Shown: piece after piece, positions 24,461 to 32,435 of the stretch
Position numbering within the stretch: position 1 is the first letter of the stretch
Layout of the letters: the number at the start of each line of letters is the position of its first letter
Source of the DNA: Oscillospiraceae bacterium
GTDB lineage: Bacteria; Bacillota; Clostridia; Oscillospirales; Oscillospiraceae
Direction of reading: 5' to 3'
NCBI GenBank assembly: GCA_902790375.1
Contig: CADARY010000001.1
Span: forward strand, 1-64,000
DNA length: 64,000 nucleotides
Notes under the pieces: generated by a model
The model's input: only the letters and a program-made list of their open reading frames with translations
Database searches by the model: none
Told to the model about the DNA's origin: nothing
Made by a program: the position numbers and the translations under genes

Positions 24461-24513
24461 ATGGCAAAGGATACGAAGGACAGGGTTCTGGCGACAGCCT
24501 TGGACATGTTCTC
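24461..24513 (+). pseudogene. TetR-family regulator, cut by MITE after 18 codons
   Basis: GGAGGCTCCT precedes an ATG followed by MAKDTKDRVLATALDMFS, the exact opening of a TetR DNA-binding domain. At 24514 the sequence switches to the MITE end (AGGCAACACCGC), and no recognisable TetR sequence resumes after the element. The fused frame continues through the element to 24760 and would give a 99-residue chimera. The regulator is therefore lost while its promoter and operator remain. Confidence 0.8.
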
Positions 24514-24674
24514 AGGCAACACCGCACAATCCGCCTTCGGCGCCTCCTGGAAAATTCGCGCTCTGATTTTGTCACTTTTTCTTGCAATACACAAAGTATT
24601 CCTGCAAAAAACTGCCTTCATCAGAACCCAAATTTTCTCAGGATTCGCTCTCGCCGAATTATGCGGTGTTGCCT
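24514..24674. mobile_element. MITE-like element, copy 2
   Basis: 161 bases, nearly identical to copy 1 (13519-13681), with ends AGGCAACACCGCACAAT and ATTATGCGGTGTTGCCT. It interrupts a TetR gene. Internal pairing AATAC/GTATT is conserved. Confidence 0.8.
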
Positions 24675-24840
24675 TAACATCACAGCTTAAGGTGATTGAG
24701 GGCGCACCTTACGTCGCCCGTATTGAAAACCACACTGCCGGGATTTTCAGGAACGGTTAATCAGCTATCAGGAGAAGACAGATGTTTTACGTTGCGCGTA
24801 CAGTAATGTCAATTCTCCTGCAATGTAAGACGAGGAAAAC

Positions 24841-25083
24841 ATGCAAACAGCTTTTATAGAAATAGACGTTCACGGGCTGACGCGGGAACAGGCTTTTACT
24901 GCCATCGATGCGAGGCTGCGCCGCGCGGATGGGGCTTATCGTCTTCGTGTTATCCCTGGTTATCATGGAGGCACCGTGCTGCGTGACGCGATTCGTACCC
25001 GCTATCGGAATCATGCCAAGGTCAAGCGGATCGAGCTGGGTATGAATCCCGGCGAGACGGATTTGGTGCTGAGGGAATTGTGA
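24841..25083 (+). CDS. small Smr-domain protein
   Basis: An 80-residue stand-alone Smr (MutS2 C-terminal-like) domain: IDVHGLTREQAFTAID corresponds to the DLHG motif, and IPGYHGGTVLRDAI to the HGxGxLR motif. Smr domains bind or nick nucleic acids. Here the second motif has HGG rather than HGKG. GACGAGG is upstream. It is followed by a shikimate kinase gene on the same strand. Confidence 0.8.
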   Translation: MQTAFIEIDVHGLTREQAFTAIDARLRRADGAYRLRVIPGYHGGTVLRDAIRTRYRNHAKVKRIELGMNPGETDLVLREL

Positions 25084-25108
25084 TTTTCACCATACTATGG
25101 AGGTCTAT

Positions 25109-25633
25109 ATGAACATCATCCTTGTAGGTATGCCCGCATCCGGCAAGAGTACAGTAGGCGTTGTGCTTTCCAAACTGCTCGGGTTTGACTATGTTGATAC
25201 AGATATCCTAATACAAAGAAGCCAGGGGAAATGTCTGGAACACATTATTGCAGAGAAAGGTATGGAAGCTTTCCTGGCTCTTGAGGAAGAAATATGCAGC
25301 AGACTTGATGTTTTCAATACAGTCGTAGCCACTGGTGGGAGTGTAATCTATTCCGAGGCTGCGATACGGCACCTCAGTGAAACAGGGCCTGTTGTTTATC
25401 TAAAAACGGACCTTCCTGAACTATCTCGGCGTATCGGAGACATGCGGCAGAGAGGTGTCGTACTAAAACCAGGTCAGACCATGGAGAATCTTTATCAGGA
25501 AAGGGTTCCGCTATATGAACGATGGGCCGATTTCACGATGGAAGGCGAAAGCATAGAGCATACTGCGGAACGAATAAAAGCTGTCATAACGAATTACATA
25601 GAAAGCTGCTGTACAAGCGAGGAGGAATCATAA
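25109..25633 (+). CDS. aroK: shikimate kinase
   Basis: A 174-residue P-loop kinase: Walker A GMPASGKSTVG, substrate-binding DTD followed by an LxR-free segment, ATGGSVIYS and the lid arginines in RIGDMRQRG. Length and motifs fit shikimate kinase, which phosphorylates shikimate in chorismate synthesis. The start at 25109 follows ATGGAGGTC; an upstream in-frame ATG at 25097 overlaps the ribosome site. No other aro genes are nearby. The TAA overlaps the next ATG by one base. The paralogous gluconate-kinase fold is less likely. Confidence 0.8.
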   Translation: MNIILVGMPASGKSTVGVVLSKLLGFDYVDTDILIQRSQGKCLEHIIAEKGMEAFLALEEEICSRLDVFNTVVATGGSVIYSEAAIRHLSETGPVVYLKTDLPELSRRIGDMRQRGVVLKPGQTMENLYQERVPLYERWADFTMEGESIEHTAERIKAVITNYIESCCTSEEES

Positions 25634-27612
25634 TGAAAAAGCTGATCGCGTGTCTGATACTGGTCATCATGTTAGCGGTCCCTTTGACCTCATATGCGGA
25701 TGAAGCTGTCACGGAGGCAGAAAAATGGGATATGTCTGTACCTGCTGAGCTTACGGAGGACATCCAGACTCTCTTTGACAAAGCTATGGAGAACCTGGTC
25801 GGCGTTCATTACACACCCGTGGCTGTGCTCGGGGCGAGGGGCAACACCTACTGCATTCTCTGCAAAGCAAGGGTGGTTTATCCCGGTGCGGAACCATATA
25901 ACGTTCTGGTGTATATCAATGAAAACGGAATCCAGAACATCTATGAGCTGTGGATTGAGAAGCACGCGGAGAAAGAAACGCCCGACGCCGTCTCTCTTCT
26001 CAGGGAAGCTGCTGAACAGGGAGATGCAGACGCTCAGAACGAGCTTGGAAAATGCTACGCAAGCGGCAGCGGCGTTGAACAGAGCTATGAAGAGGCGGCC
26101 AGACACTACCGTATGGCCGCGGATCAGGGATTTGCAAAGAGTCAGTACAATCTGGCGAATCTCTACCTGTACGGATTGGGTGTGGAGCGGGACTGCAACA
26201 AAGCAAATGCCTTGCTCCAGCTTGCGGCAGGTCAGGGCTTGGCCCACGCGCAGTATTTACTCGGTTATAATTACGAGTTCGGTATTGGCTTTGAACAGGA
26301 TATGGAAAAGGCTTTTCAATACTACAGTCTTGCGGCGGAACAGGGGCTTGCGGAAGCGCAGAACAACCTTGGAAACTGCTATATGTACGGCAAGGGCGTG
26401 GCGCAGGACAAAGCCCGCGCGGTTGCGTATTACCGGCTTGCCGCAGAGCAGGGAGAACCGAATGCGCAAAACAGTCTCGGATGCTGTTTCTTCGATGGCA
26501 ACGGGGTTGAACAAAACTATGAAGAAGGGATGAAGTATTTCCTTCTCTCAGCGCAGCAGGGAAATCCCGACGCTATTTACAATCTGGGATACAATTATTA
26601 CTATGGCGAAGGTGTTGCCCGAGACTATGACAAAGCCTTGGAATACTTTAAGACAGCAGCCGAGATGAATCACCCATCAGCGTTCTTCCTCATCGGAGAG
26701 TGCTGTTATGAGGGGAACGGTGTAGAGAAAGACGTAAAAATAGCGAAAGAATGGTTCAGGCGAGCTCTGGATGCCGGATATGAGCCCGATGAAGAAGACC
26801 GGGCTCTCCTGAAAGATGTGTTCGGAGAGGGCTTAAGCCGTCAAAGAATCATTGAGGAAATGGTGGTCGATTACGGAAGCTACGGCCAGGCCGCAGACGA
26901 GCATGTCCGCACACTCCTGTACGATCTGCGCTCGGCGGACGCTGACACAGCAGATCGCTGGGACAGCATCATGACGCTGTGGCAAACAGTGAACGCGGAC
27001 TTGACGATCCATGAAAACGTGCTCCCGGACGGTCTTCCGAATACAGACGAACTCTGCATCGTTGCGCTCGGCTTTCAGCTCAATGCCGACGGAACCATGC
27101 GTGACGAATTGATTGAAAGACTCAAGGTCGTCTTAAACAGCGCGGAGAAATATCCAAACGCCCTGATCGTGTGCACCGGGGGCGGGACAGCCGCAGAAAA
27201 CGAAGCTTCCACGGAAGCGGGGAAAATGGCGGAATGGCTGATTGCAAACGGCATTCCGGAAGAGCGTATCATTATCGAGGATCGATCCTTAACCACGGCA
27301 CAGAACGCCATCTACACCTATGACATTTTGACCGAGCGCTATCCGCAGGTAAGCCAATTGGCCATTGTGTCCAGCGACTATCACATCGCGACAGGCACAC
27401 TTCTTTTCGAGGCGGAAGCCATTTTACGCGCTGAGAAGGCGGGCGGCGAATCCATGCAAGTTGTCTCCAATGCTGCATGGAAAGCGCCCTCCGGCAGCCT
27501 GTCCACCATGTTCCAGGCAGGCGCGTTGATTGAGCTGTCCGGCGATGTGGATACCGCTTTTGAGATTTACTACGAAACCTATGACATTCATGAGCTGCCG
27601 CAGCTGAGTTGA
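25633..27612 (+). CDS. secreted Sel1-repeat protein with YdcF/SanA (DUF218) domain
   Basis: A 659-residue protein with signal peptide (MKKLIACLILVIMLAVPL then SYADEA), a short N-terminal domain, seven Sel1-like repeats (residues about 120-370; pattern AxxxLGxxYxxGxGVxxD) and a C-terminal DUF218 domain (LCIVALGFQLNADGT, VCTGGGTAAENEASTEAG, EDRSLTTAQNA, VSSDYHIATG). DUF218 proteins such as SanA/YdcF act at the envelope. The fusion suggests an extracellular scaffold carrying an envelope enzyme. The start overlaps the shikimate kinase stop, with GAGGAGGAATC upstream. Confidence 0.85.
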   Translation: MKKLIACLILVIMLAVPLTSYADEAVTEAEKWDMSVPAELTEDIQTLFDKAMENLVGVHYTPVAVLGARGNTYCILCKARVVYPGAEPYNVLVYINENGIQNIYELWIEKHAEKETPDAVSLLREAAEQGDADAQNELGKCYASGSGVEQSYEEAARHYRMAADQGFAKSQYNLANLYLYGLGVERDCNKANALLQLAAGQGLAHAQYLLGYNYEFGIGFEQDMEKAFQYYSLAAEQGLAEAQNNLGNCYMYGKGVAQDKARAVAYYRLAAEQGEPNAQNSLGCCFFDGNGVEQNYEEGMKYFLLSAQQGNPDAIYNLGYNYYYGEGVARDYDKALEYFKTAAEMNHPSAFFLIGECCYEGNGVEKDVKIAKEWFRRALDAGYEPDEEDRALLKDVFGEGLSRQRIIEEMVVDYGSYGQAADEHVRTLLYDLRSADADTADRWDSIMTLWQTVNADLTIHENVLPDGLPNTDELCIVALGFQLNADGTMRDELIERLKVVLNSAEKYPNALIVCTGGGTAAENEASTEAGKMAEWLIANGIPEERIIIEDRSLTTAQNAIYTYDILTERYPQVSQLAIVSSDYHIATGTLLFEAEAILRAEKAGGESMQVVSNAAWKAPSGSLSTMFQAGALIELSGDVDTAFEIYYETYDIHELPQLS

Positions 27613-27677
27613 GAACAACAGGCTCAGTAAAGGCGATAACATAAAACGCTCTCTTTCGTTTGAGACAGGAGGATCCC

Positions 27678-28169
27678 ATGGACTACATACATGAGCTTCG
27701 GCAATACATCGGCCCCAGGAAGATCATTCTCAACTGCGCAGGCGCTTTAATCATTAAAGATGATAAAATCCTGTTCCAGCGTCGCACGGTTAACGGATAA
27801 TGGGGTCTGATCGGCGGGCTGTTGGAGATGAATGAGACCTATGAAGAGGCAGTGCTGCGGAAGATTCGGGAAGAAACCGGGCTGGAAGTAAAGCTGGAAG
27901 CTTTTCTCGGTATCTTCCACAACCACAACATGGTCTGGAGCAACGGCGACGCGGCTCATGTGATTACCGCGATGTATACGGCCAGCATTGTCAGCGGTGA
28001 GCCGAGGATTGATGAGGAATCGTATGAACTGCGATTCTTCGGAAAAGATGAAATCCCTGATTTGTTCGCAGAGGATCATATTGCGTCACTTAATGCGTAT
28101 TTTCACGGAAAAAGGTACCCGCTCCTTCAGGAGAACAGAAGCAAGTGCTCCGGAGATTCTGCTTCATGA
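27678..28169 (+). pseudogene. NUDIX hydrolase with in-frame stop
   Basis: The frame from ATG 27678 (GGAGGATCC upstream) encodes a NUDIX protein of 163 codons, MDYIHELRQYIGPRKIILNC at the start. Codon 41 (27798-27800) is TAA, in RRTVNG-stop-WGLIGG, where relatives have Tyr. Downstream the Nudix box reads GLLEMNETYEEAVLRKIREE, which has Lys where RE is usual. The frame is otherwise intact to 28169. As written it would give a 40-residue fragment; an internal ATG at 27829 lacks the first strand. Confidence 0.85.
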
Positions 28170-28271
28170 TTGCTTCAATCCAGGCCGATAAACATAGCTT
28201 TTTCAGCGTCTCCTGCACCTTGTTTTTCTAAAGGAGATACATACAATCAAAAGAATTGGTGAGTGACCGTA

Positions 28272-28442
28272 ATGAATAAGAATAGGCTCTATAAGTTGCT
28301 TTACAAAAAGGCAGCAGACGCCATCGGCGAGGAAGAACTGACCAGTCTGAAAAATGACCTTATCAACCCAGTCAAAATAGCGACAAAAGAAGCGCTGGAC
28401 GATATCCTCAATACCATGGACAAGAAAGAGGATCAGGATTAG
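28272..28442 (+). CDS. small hypothetical protein
   Basis: A 56-residue charged, probably helical protein (MNKNRLYKLLYKKAADAIGE, then acidic ending KKEDQD). GGTGAG is a weak ribosome site. A clear terminator follows at 28482-28518, which supports a real transcript. No family recognised. Confidence 0.45.
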   Translation: MNKNRLYKLLYKKAADAIGEEELTSLKNDLINPVKIATKEALDDILNTMDKKEDQD

Positions 28443-28481
28443 GATAAGCACATTTTTGATACTTCTCCTTAATATAATTTG

Positions 28482-28518
28482 AAAACCCACGATTCCTGTA
28501 CAAGGTTTCGTGGGTTTT
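28482..28518 (+). terminator. intrinsic terminator
   Basis: Arms AAAACCCACGA and TCGTGGGTTTT (28482-28492 and 28508-28518) form an 11-base stem with A- and T-flanks that could work in both directions. Confidence 0.75.
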
Positions 28519-28613
28519 ATGCGTTTCGATCACCGGTGCCGGTTTGCTCTGCTTTTAGCACAGCTTTCCCCCAGCCACTTTTTGAACCAACCCTTCACCA
28601 TCATTGATTCAGT

Positions 28614-29183
28614 CTATATGATCTGAAATTCAGATCGGAAAAACGTCTCCGGCAGGATGCTCTGATACAGCGCCGTATAGATTGAACGAATTTCTGTTTG
28701 ACTATGCTCACGAACACTGGGAGCTTCCAGGATACAATAGTTAACACCGAAAACCTTAGATTTGACACCGGTCTCTCTATAACCGCATCGCAGATAGAAC
28801 AGCTGGCGTTTGTGCCGAGTCTCTTTGTCCTTTTCGTCTTCTGCGCTTTCCGTATCTTCTATCTCGGCAACAATACAGTCAGCGTCGTGGATGAAGTCAG
28901 AGAACTGCTTCAGAAAAACCGTTCCGAGTCCCATATTCCTATATTCTTCAGCAATTGCGAAGTAATCCAACAGATAGTCCCTGTCCAGGCGAACGAAGAG
29001 TGCGTACCCGAGAACAATATCCTCACTTAGCAGAAGCAAAGCCTCATAAGCATTTCGTTCCCACGCTTTTCTGATAGAGATCATCGGTTTCAACTCATCT
29101 GGAATGAAATCGCGCGTCATGTAAGAATTATAGATATGCTCTATCTCCGAAAGATCTGTTGCCCGTTTTATTGTGTACTCCAA
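28614..29183 (-). CDS. GNAT-family acetyltransferase
   Basis: An approximately 189-residue protein with the GNAT acetyl-CoA loop AIAEEYRNMGLGTVFLKQF (the Q/RxxGxG/A site) after the strand LDYFAI, and the C-terminal RQLFYLRCGYRETG typical of N-acetyltransferases. The TTG at 29183 is preferred as start since GAGGGGAG precedes it; an ATG at 29216 has no site. Substrate unknown. It reads in the same direction as the SDR pseudogene upstream. Confidence 0.8.
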   Translation of the reverse strand: MEYTIKRATDLSEIEHIYNSYMTRDFIPDELKPMISIRKAWERNAYEALLLLSEDIVLGYALFVRLDRDYLLDYFAIAEEYRNMGLGTVFLKQFSDFIHDADCIVAEIEDTESAEDEKDKETRHKRQLFYLRCGYRETGVKSKVFGVNYCILEAPSVREHSQTEIRSIYTALYQSILPETFFRSEFQII

Positions 29184-29224
29184 ATGGATCGCTCCCCTCT
29201 TCGCCCTGGCCAACACAGTCTGTT

Positions 29225-30016
29225 TTATGAAGCATATATCTTTCCCACAAGGTCTGCCATCAGCTTTGTTGGAATCAGCCGCGTAAGGAACACAAACACC
29301 TTATACTATCCGCCGATTGTGCACACCACAGGCAGTTTTTTCTGCAGTGCTTTTTCTGCGATGAAAGCGCCTGCCTTCTCCGCCGGAATGCCATTCTCCT
29401 CATCGTGCTCCATCACAGCGACACTTCTCGCAATTCGGCCGCCATATGCCTCGTCGTCAGCTGGGTTTTTCCTCCTGGCTGCGGTGAATCCGATTGCGAT
29501 ATCTCCCGGCATAACCGCGCACACCTCGATCCCATATGGCTTGACCTAACTGTACAGCGCCAGAGTGTAGGTTCTAACCGCCGCCTTGGATGCGGAATAA
29601 TAGGCCTGAAACGGGATGGCGATCGGCGCCGCGACAGAACTCATGTTGATAATCCGGCCATGGCCCTGTCTGTGCATGATCGGCAGAACCGCACGGTTGA
29701 CCCTAACCATGCCGAAGAAATTCACGTCAAACTGTCTGATCGCTTCCTCTGTGTCCGTATACTCGATCGCTCCGGATATTCCAAATCCTGCGTTGTTGAT
29801 GACAATATCAATATGTCCTTCCTGCCGCAGGATACTCTCAACCGCATTTCTCACCTGGTTTTCGTCCGTCACATTCGCCTGAATATGGACAGCTACATCT
29901 GTACCGTTCTCGCGCCGGCTCAATTCATATACTTTGCAGCCTTTGTTTGCGAGAAAGCGCGCAGTCTCGAGTCCGATGCCGCTGGTGCCGCCTGTGTTGA
30001 TAACGATTTTTCCCAT
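29225..30016 (-). pseudogene. short-chain dehydrogenase with two in-frame TAG codons
   Basis: The frame from ATG 30016 encodes a classical SDR: TGGTSGIG near residue 8, NNAGFG, catalytic Ser in NMSSVAAP and YYSASKAA. TAG codons interrupt it at 29546-29548 (ALYS-stop-VKPYGIEV, where Glu is usual) and at 29306-29308 (CTIGG-stop-YKVFVFLT). Between and after them the frame stays open and protein-like to a TAA at 29225. The active site lies before the first TAG, so a truncated 156-residue product is conceivable but would lack the C-terminal substrate region. Confidence 0.85.
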
Positions 30017-30210
30017 TTTTTCACGCTTCCTTGGTTTATTTGGTTCATGATACCAAGGATAAGAGCTTTTCTCAAGCGATGTAATAAAACGACGAAGTAT
30101 AGAGATACGAAGCGCGTTCTATCAAGAGCCCGAAGAGTCATATTATCATTGACCGTGCAGCATAATTATGATATAATAATGTCAGGCAAAACAGCTGGAG
30201 GTGAATCTAC

Positions 30211-30477
30211 ATGCCAAGGATTATTCCGATCCGTGATCTGCGCGATACAGGAAGACTTTCTGAAATGTGCAACGAGAGCAGAGAACCTATTTTTATCACG
30301 AAAAATGGATATGGCGATATGGTTATTATGAGCATGGCTGTCTACGAAGAACGCATGGCACAGCTTGATATCCGTGATAAGATTCTTGCCGGAAAAGCCC
30401 AAGCTGATGCCGGAAATCTGGTCGATGGACCTTCGGCGATGGAAGAGATAAGGAAGCAGCATGGCATATCGATATAA
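30211..30477 (+). CDS. Phd/YefM-type antitoxin
   Basis: An 88-residue antitoxin beginning MPRIIPIRDLRDTGRLSEMC, with the Phd fold pattern (EPIFITKNGYGDMVIMSMAVYEE) and a C-terminal helix for toxin binding. CTGGAGGTG precedes the ATG and a TATAAT lies about 35 bases further upstream. It overlaps the toxin gene by 17 bases, the usual arrangement. Antitoxins of this type repress their own promoter. Confidence 0.9.
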   Translation: MPRIIPIRDLRDTGRLSEMCNESREPIFITKNGYGDMVIMSMAVYEERMAQLDIRDKILAGKAQADAGNLVDGPSAMEEIRKQHGISI

Positions 30478-30784
30478 ATTAACCCCGCTGGCAATAGCGG
30501 ACATTAATGATGTGCTTGATTATATCTCCGAAAAACTCATGAACCCAGGAGCGGCAAATCAACTATTTCTTGCAATTCAGCAGGAGATCGCCAGCATCTG
30601 TGACAGGCCATATGCGTTTCCCGACTGTTCGTACTACTTGATCTATGATAAAAATATCAGGCATTCTGTTATTGGGAAGTACATCCTGATATATGAGATA
30701 TCTCAGACAGAGGCAATGATCAAGGTTCTACGTTTCCTTTATGGCGGCAGGAACATTTCAAACCTGAAGCTCAAAACACAATAA
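30461..30784 (+). CDS. ParE/RelE-superfamily toxin
   Basis: A 107-residue toxin: YKLTPLAIADINDVLDYISE, then AFPDCSYYL and HSVIGKYILIYEI with IKVLRFLYGGRN at the end. The pattern is closest to ParE/RelE toxins, which act on gyrase or ribosome-bound mRNA. Unlike the pair at 4678-5327 this frame has no stop. A 15-base-stem terminator follows directly. Confidence 0.9.
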   Translation: MAYRYKLTPLAIADINDVLDYISEKLMNPGAANQLFLAIQQEIASICDRPYAFPDCSYYLIYDKNIRHSVIGKYILIYEISQTEAMIKVLRFLYGGRNISNLKLKTQ

Positions 30785-30790
30785 TACTTA

Positions 30791-30829
30791 ATAGAGCGTT
30801 TGTCAGAAAACACATGACAAACGCTCTAT
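30791..30829 (+). terminator. intrinsic terminator of the toxin-antitoxin operon
   Basis: Perfect 15-base arms (30791-30805 and 30815-30829, ATAGAGCGTTTGTCA and complement) directly after the toxin stop. Confidence 0.75.
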
Positions 30830-31322
30830 CAATATTCTCATATTTTTATGGCCACTGCATCTGTTCAAAGAGAAGAGCGAATTATTCGGAAACGATAAAG
30901 ATTAAAGCCACTTTACAAAAAAGACTCCTTCCGACAGGAAGGAGCCAAAAGCAATCCGTATGATAAATCAATCAAAAGAGGATTTGCCGTGGACTGCCGC
31001 AAACCATGTCGCGCTCATCGTTAGACGGAAGTCTCGATCGGTTTCGTCAGGTCATGGATAGATTGGATCTTTCTGTGACTGTTGTTGCCCGGCCAACGTC
31101 CAGCTACCAAGCCGCTGGGGGCTCGCAAGTAAATTGGTCATGCTTTCCGGGTTATGGTGCCGATCACACCGATGGGATGCCGCCCATCTCCAGTAGGGGA
31201 ATTATAGCGTCAAATCGTAGCCTAATCAAGGAACTTTCTGTGAACTTTTTATTTTCGCTTTCTGTGAACTTTTTATTATCGCTGTGTATTTCAGGTAAGC
31301 ATTAGACTATACATCCGGAGTT
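30830..31322. other. intergenic region, no convincing gene
   Basis: Contains a CTCCTTCC/GGAAGGAG hairpin at about 30927-30948 and two tandem 24-base units (CTTTCTGTGAACTTTTTATT plus four bases) at 31234-31257 and 31258-31281. A 99-codon plus frame at 31006-31305 has no ribosome site and no family match. I could not assign the middle part to a known RNA. Confidence 0.45.
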
Positions 31323-32435
31323 TTATGACAGCAGAGTGATTCTCGCATATCCGTCATTTCCTCCATCCGGAGGAAGGCTGGCAGAATCTCCGGCCGCCAT
31401 GGAGCTGTTTGAGGCGCCAGAACCGACGTAGCCGGATCCGCCGCCGGCGACCGCGCTGTCCGCGGCGATTGTTCCGCCGTAGAGACCTCCCCCGCCGCCC
31501 GGACGGCCTTCGTCTATTCCGTCCACATACAGGCTGTAGGTAATGGTGTTGGTGAGAGAGACATACTCATACTCTACCGTCAGCATCTGCTGGTAATCCG
31601 CAGTGGATGTCCACAGTGTGGGTTTCAATGCCAAGGTGTTCGCAATGCTGCCGGTGATCGAGCCGGAGGTATATGCCGGGCAGCCATTGTATCTGTCTGT
31701 CCACGAAAGGACGTCGTCTGCGGGCACGGAGAACCGAATATAGTTGCCGATCCTGGTGGCATATCCGGACCAGTTATAATACTGGGCGTTTGCTCCGGCA
31801 TTCACCAGCGCCTCATAGCGGTTCGTACTGCTGTTGAGCGTGAGGTGGACATTCGTAATATTCTGCGGCACACCAAGCGCTATAGCGACCTGGGGCATCG
31901 TGTACGATTCCGCCTGATACCATAGAGTCAGCAGCGCGTTATAATAGTCGCTCCCGTTGAACATGAGTGAGTACCAATAGGCGTTCTTGTAAGGCGGCGC
32001 GTAATCCACACCCATCTGCGAGGTGTCGAAAATAGCCATTTGAACAGCCAGTTTCCTGACTCTGTCGTCAAAGCCGGTCGGATACCCGTCCAGGTACATG
32101 GCTATATACTTGACCGCCGCATTGTAGTCTGCGGCGTACCACTCAGCGTTAAAGGTGCCCTCGGTATAGTAGTTTCCGCTGCTCAGATAGGGGTTCAGAC
32201 AAAAGGCGTCATGGGAATCCCCGTCGTAATACAGGAAATGATTCGAGACGGACGGGCCGAACTGGGTATACATATTATACGGGTAGTTCCAGACGGTACA
32301 GTAATCTGCGCCGCCTGCGCCAGTGCCGAGGTAATGCTGAGCGATTGTCGCATGGCCGGTCCGCGTCGACAGCGGGATCGCGCACAGGAGCGCCATGAGA
32401 AAGATCATAACCCTTTTGAACTTGTTTTTCTTCAC
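31323..32435 (-). CDS. secreted thioester-domain (TQXA-type) protein with glycine-rich C-terminus
   Basis: A 370-residue protein with GTG start (GAGGAGG upstream) and a signal peptide ending near TRTGHA. It has the two thioester-domain signatures: Cys79 in HDAFCLNP and Gln132 in LAVQMAIFD, residues that form an internal thioester in Gram-positive surface adhesins. No LPxTG or C-terminal membrane anchor is seen. The C-terminus (RPGGGGGLYGGTI, GGGSGYVG, GYARITLL) looks like the second half of the glycine-rich domain that ends abruptly in the gene just upstream. It closes the truncated Tad/Flp cluster. Confidence 0.75.
   Translation of the reverse strand: MKKNKFKRVMIFLMALLCAIPLSTRTGHATIAQHYLGTGAGGADYCTVWNYPYNMYTQFGPSVSNHFLYYDGDSHDAFCLNPYLSSGNYYTEGTFNAEWYAADYNAAVKYIAMYLDGYPTGFDDRVRKLAVQMAIFDTSQMGVDYAPPYKNAYWYSLMFNGSDYYNALLTLWYQAESYTMPQVAIALGVPQNITNVHLTLNSSTNRYEALVNAGANAQYYNWSGYATRIGNYIRFSVPADDVLSWTDRYNGCPAYTSGSITGSIANTLALKPTLWTSTADYQQMLTVEYEYVSLTNTITYSLYVDGIDEGRPGGGGGLYGGTIAADSAVAGGGSGYVGSGASNSSMAAGDSASLPPDGGNDGYARITLLS

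Noticed and set aside
30960..31230. Riboswitch or other structured RNA before the thioester gene
   Set aside because: Short hairpins exist, but I could not match any riboswitch consensus, and the neighbouring gene on the plus side is absent; left as unassigned.
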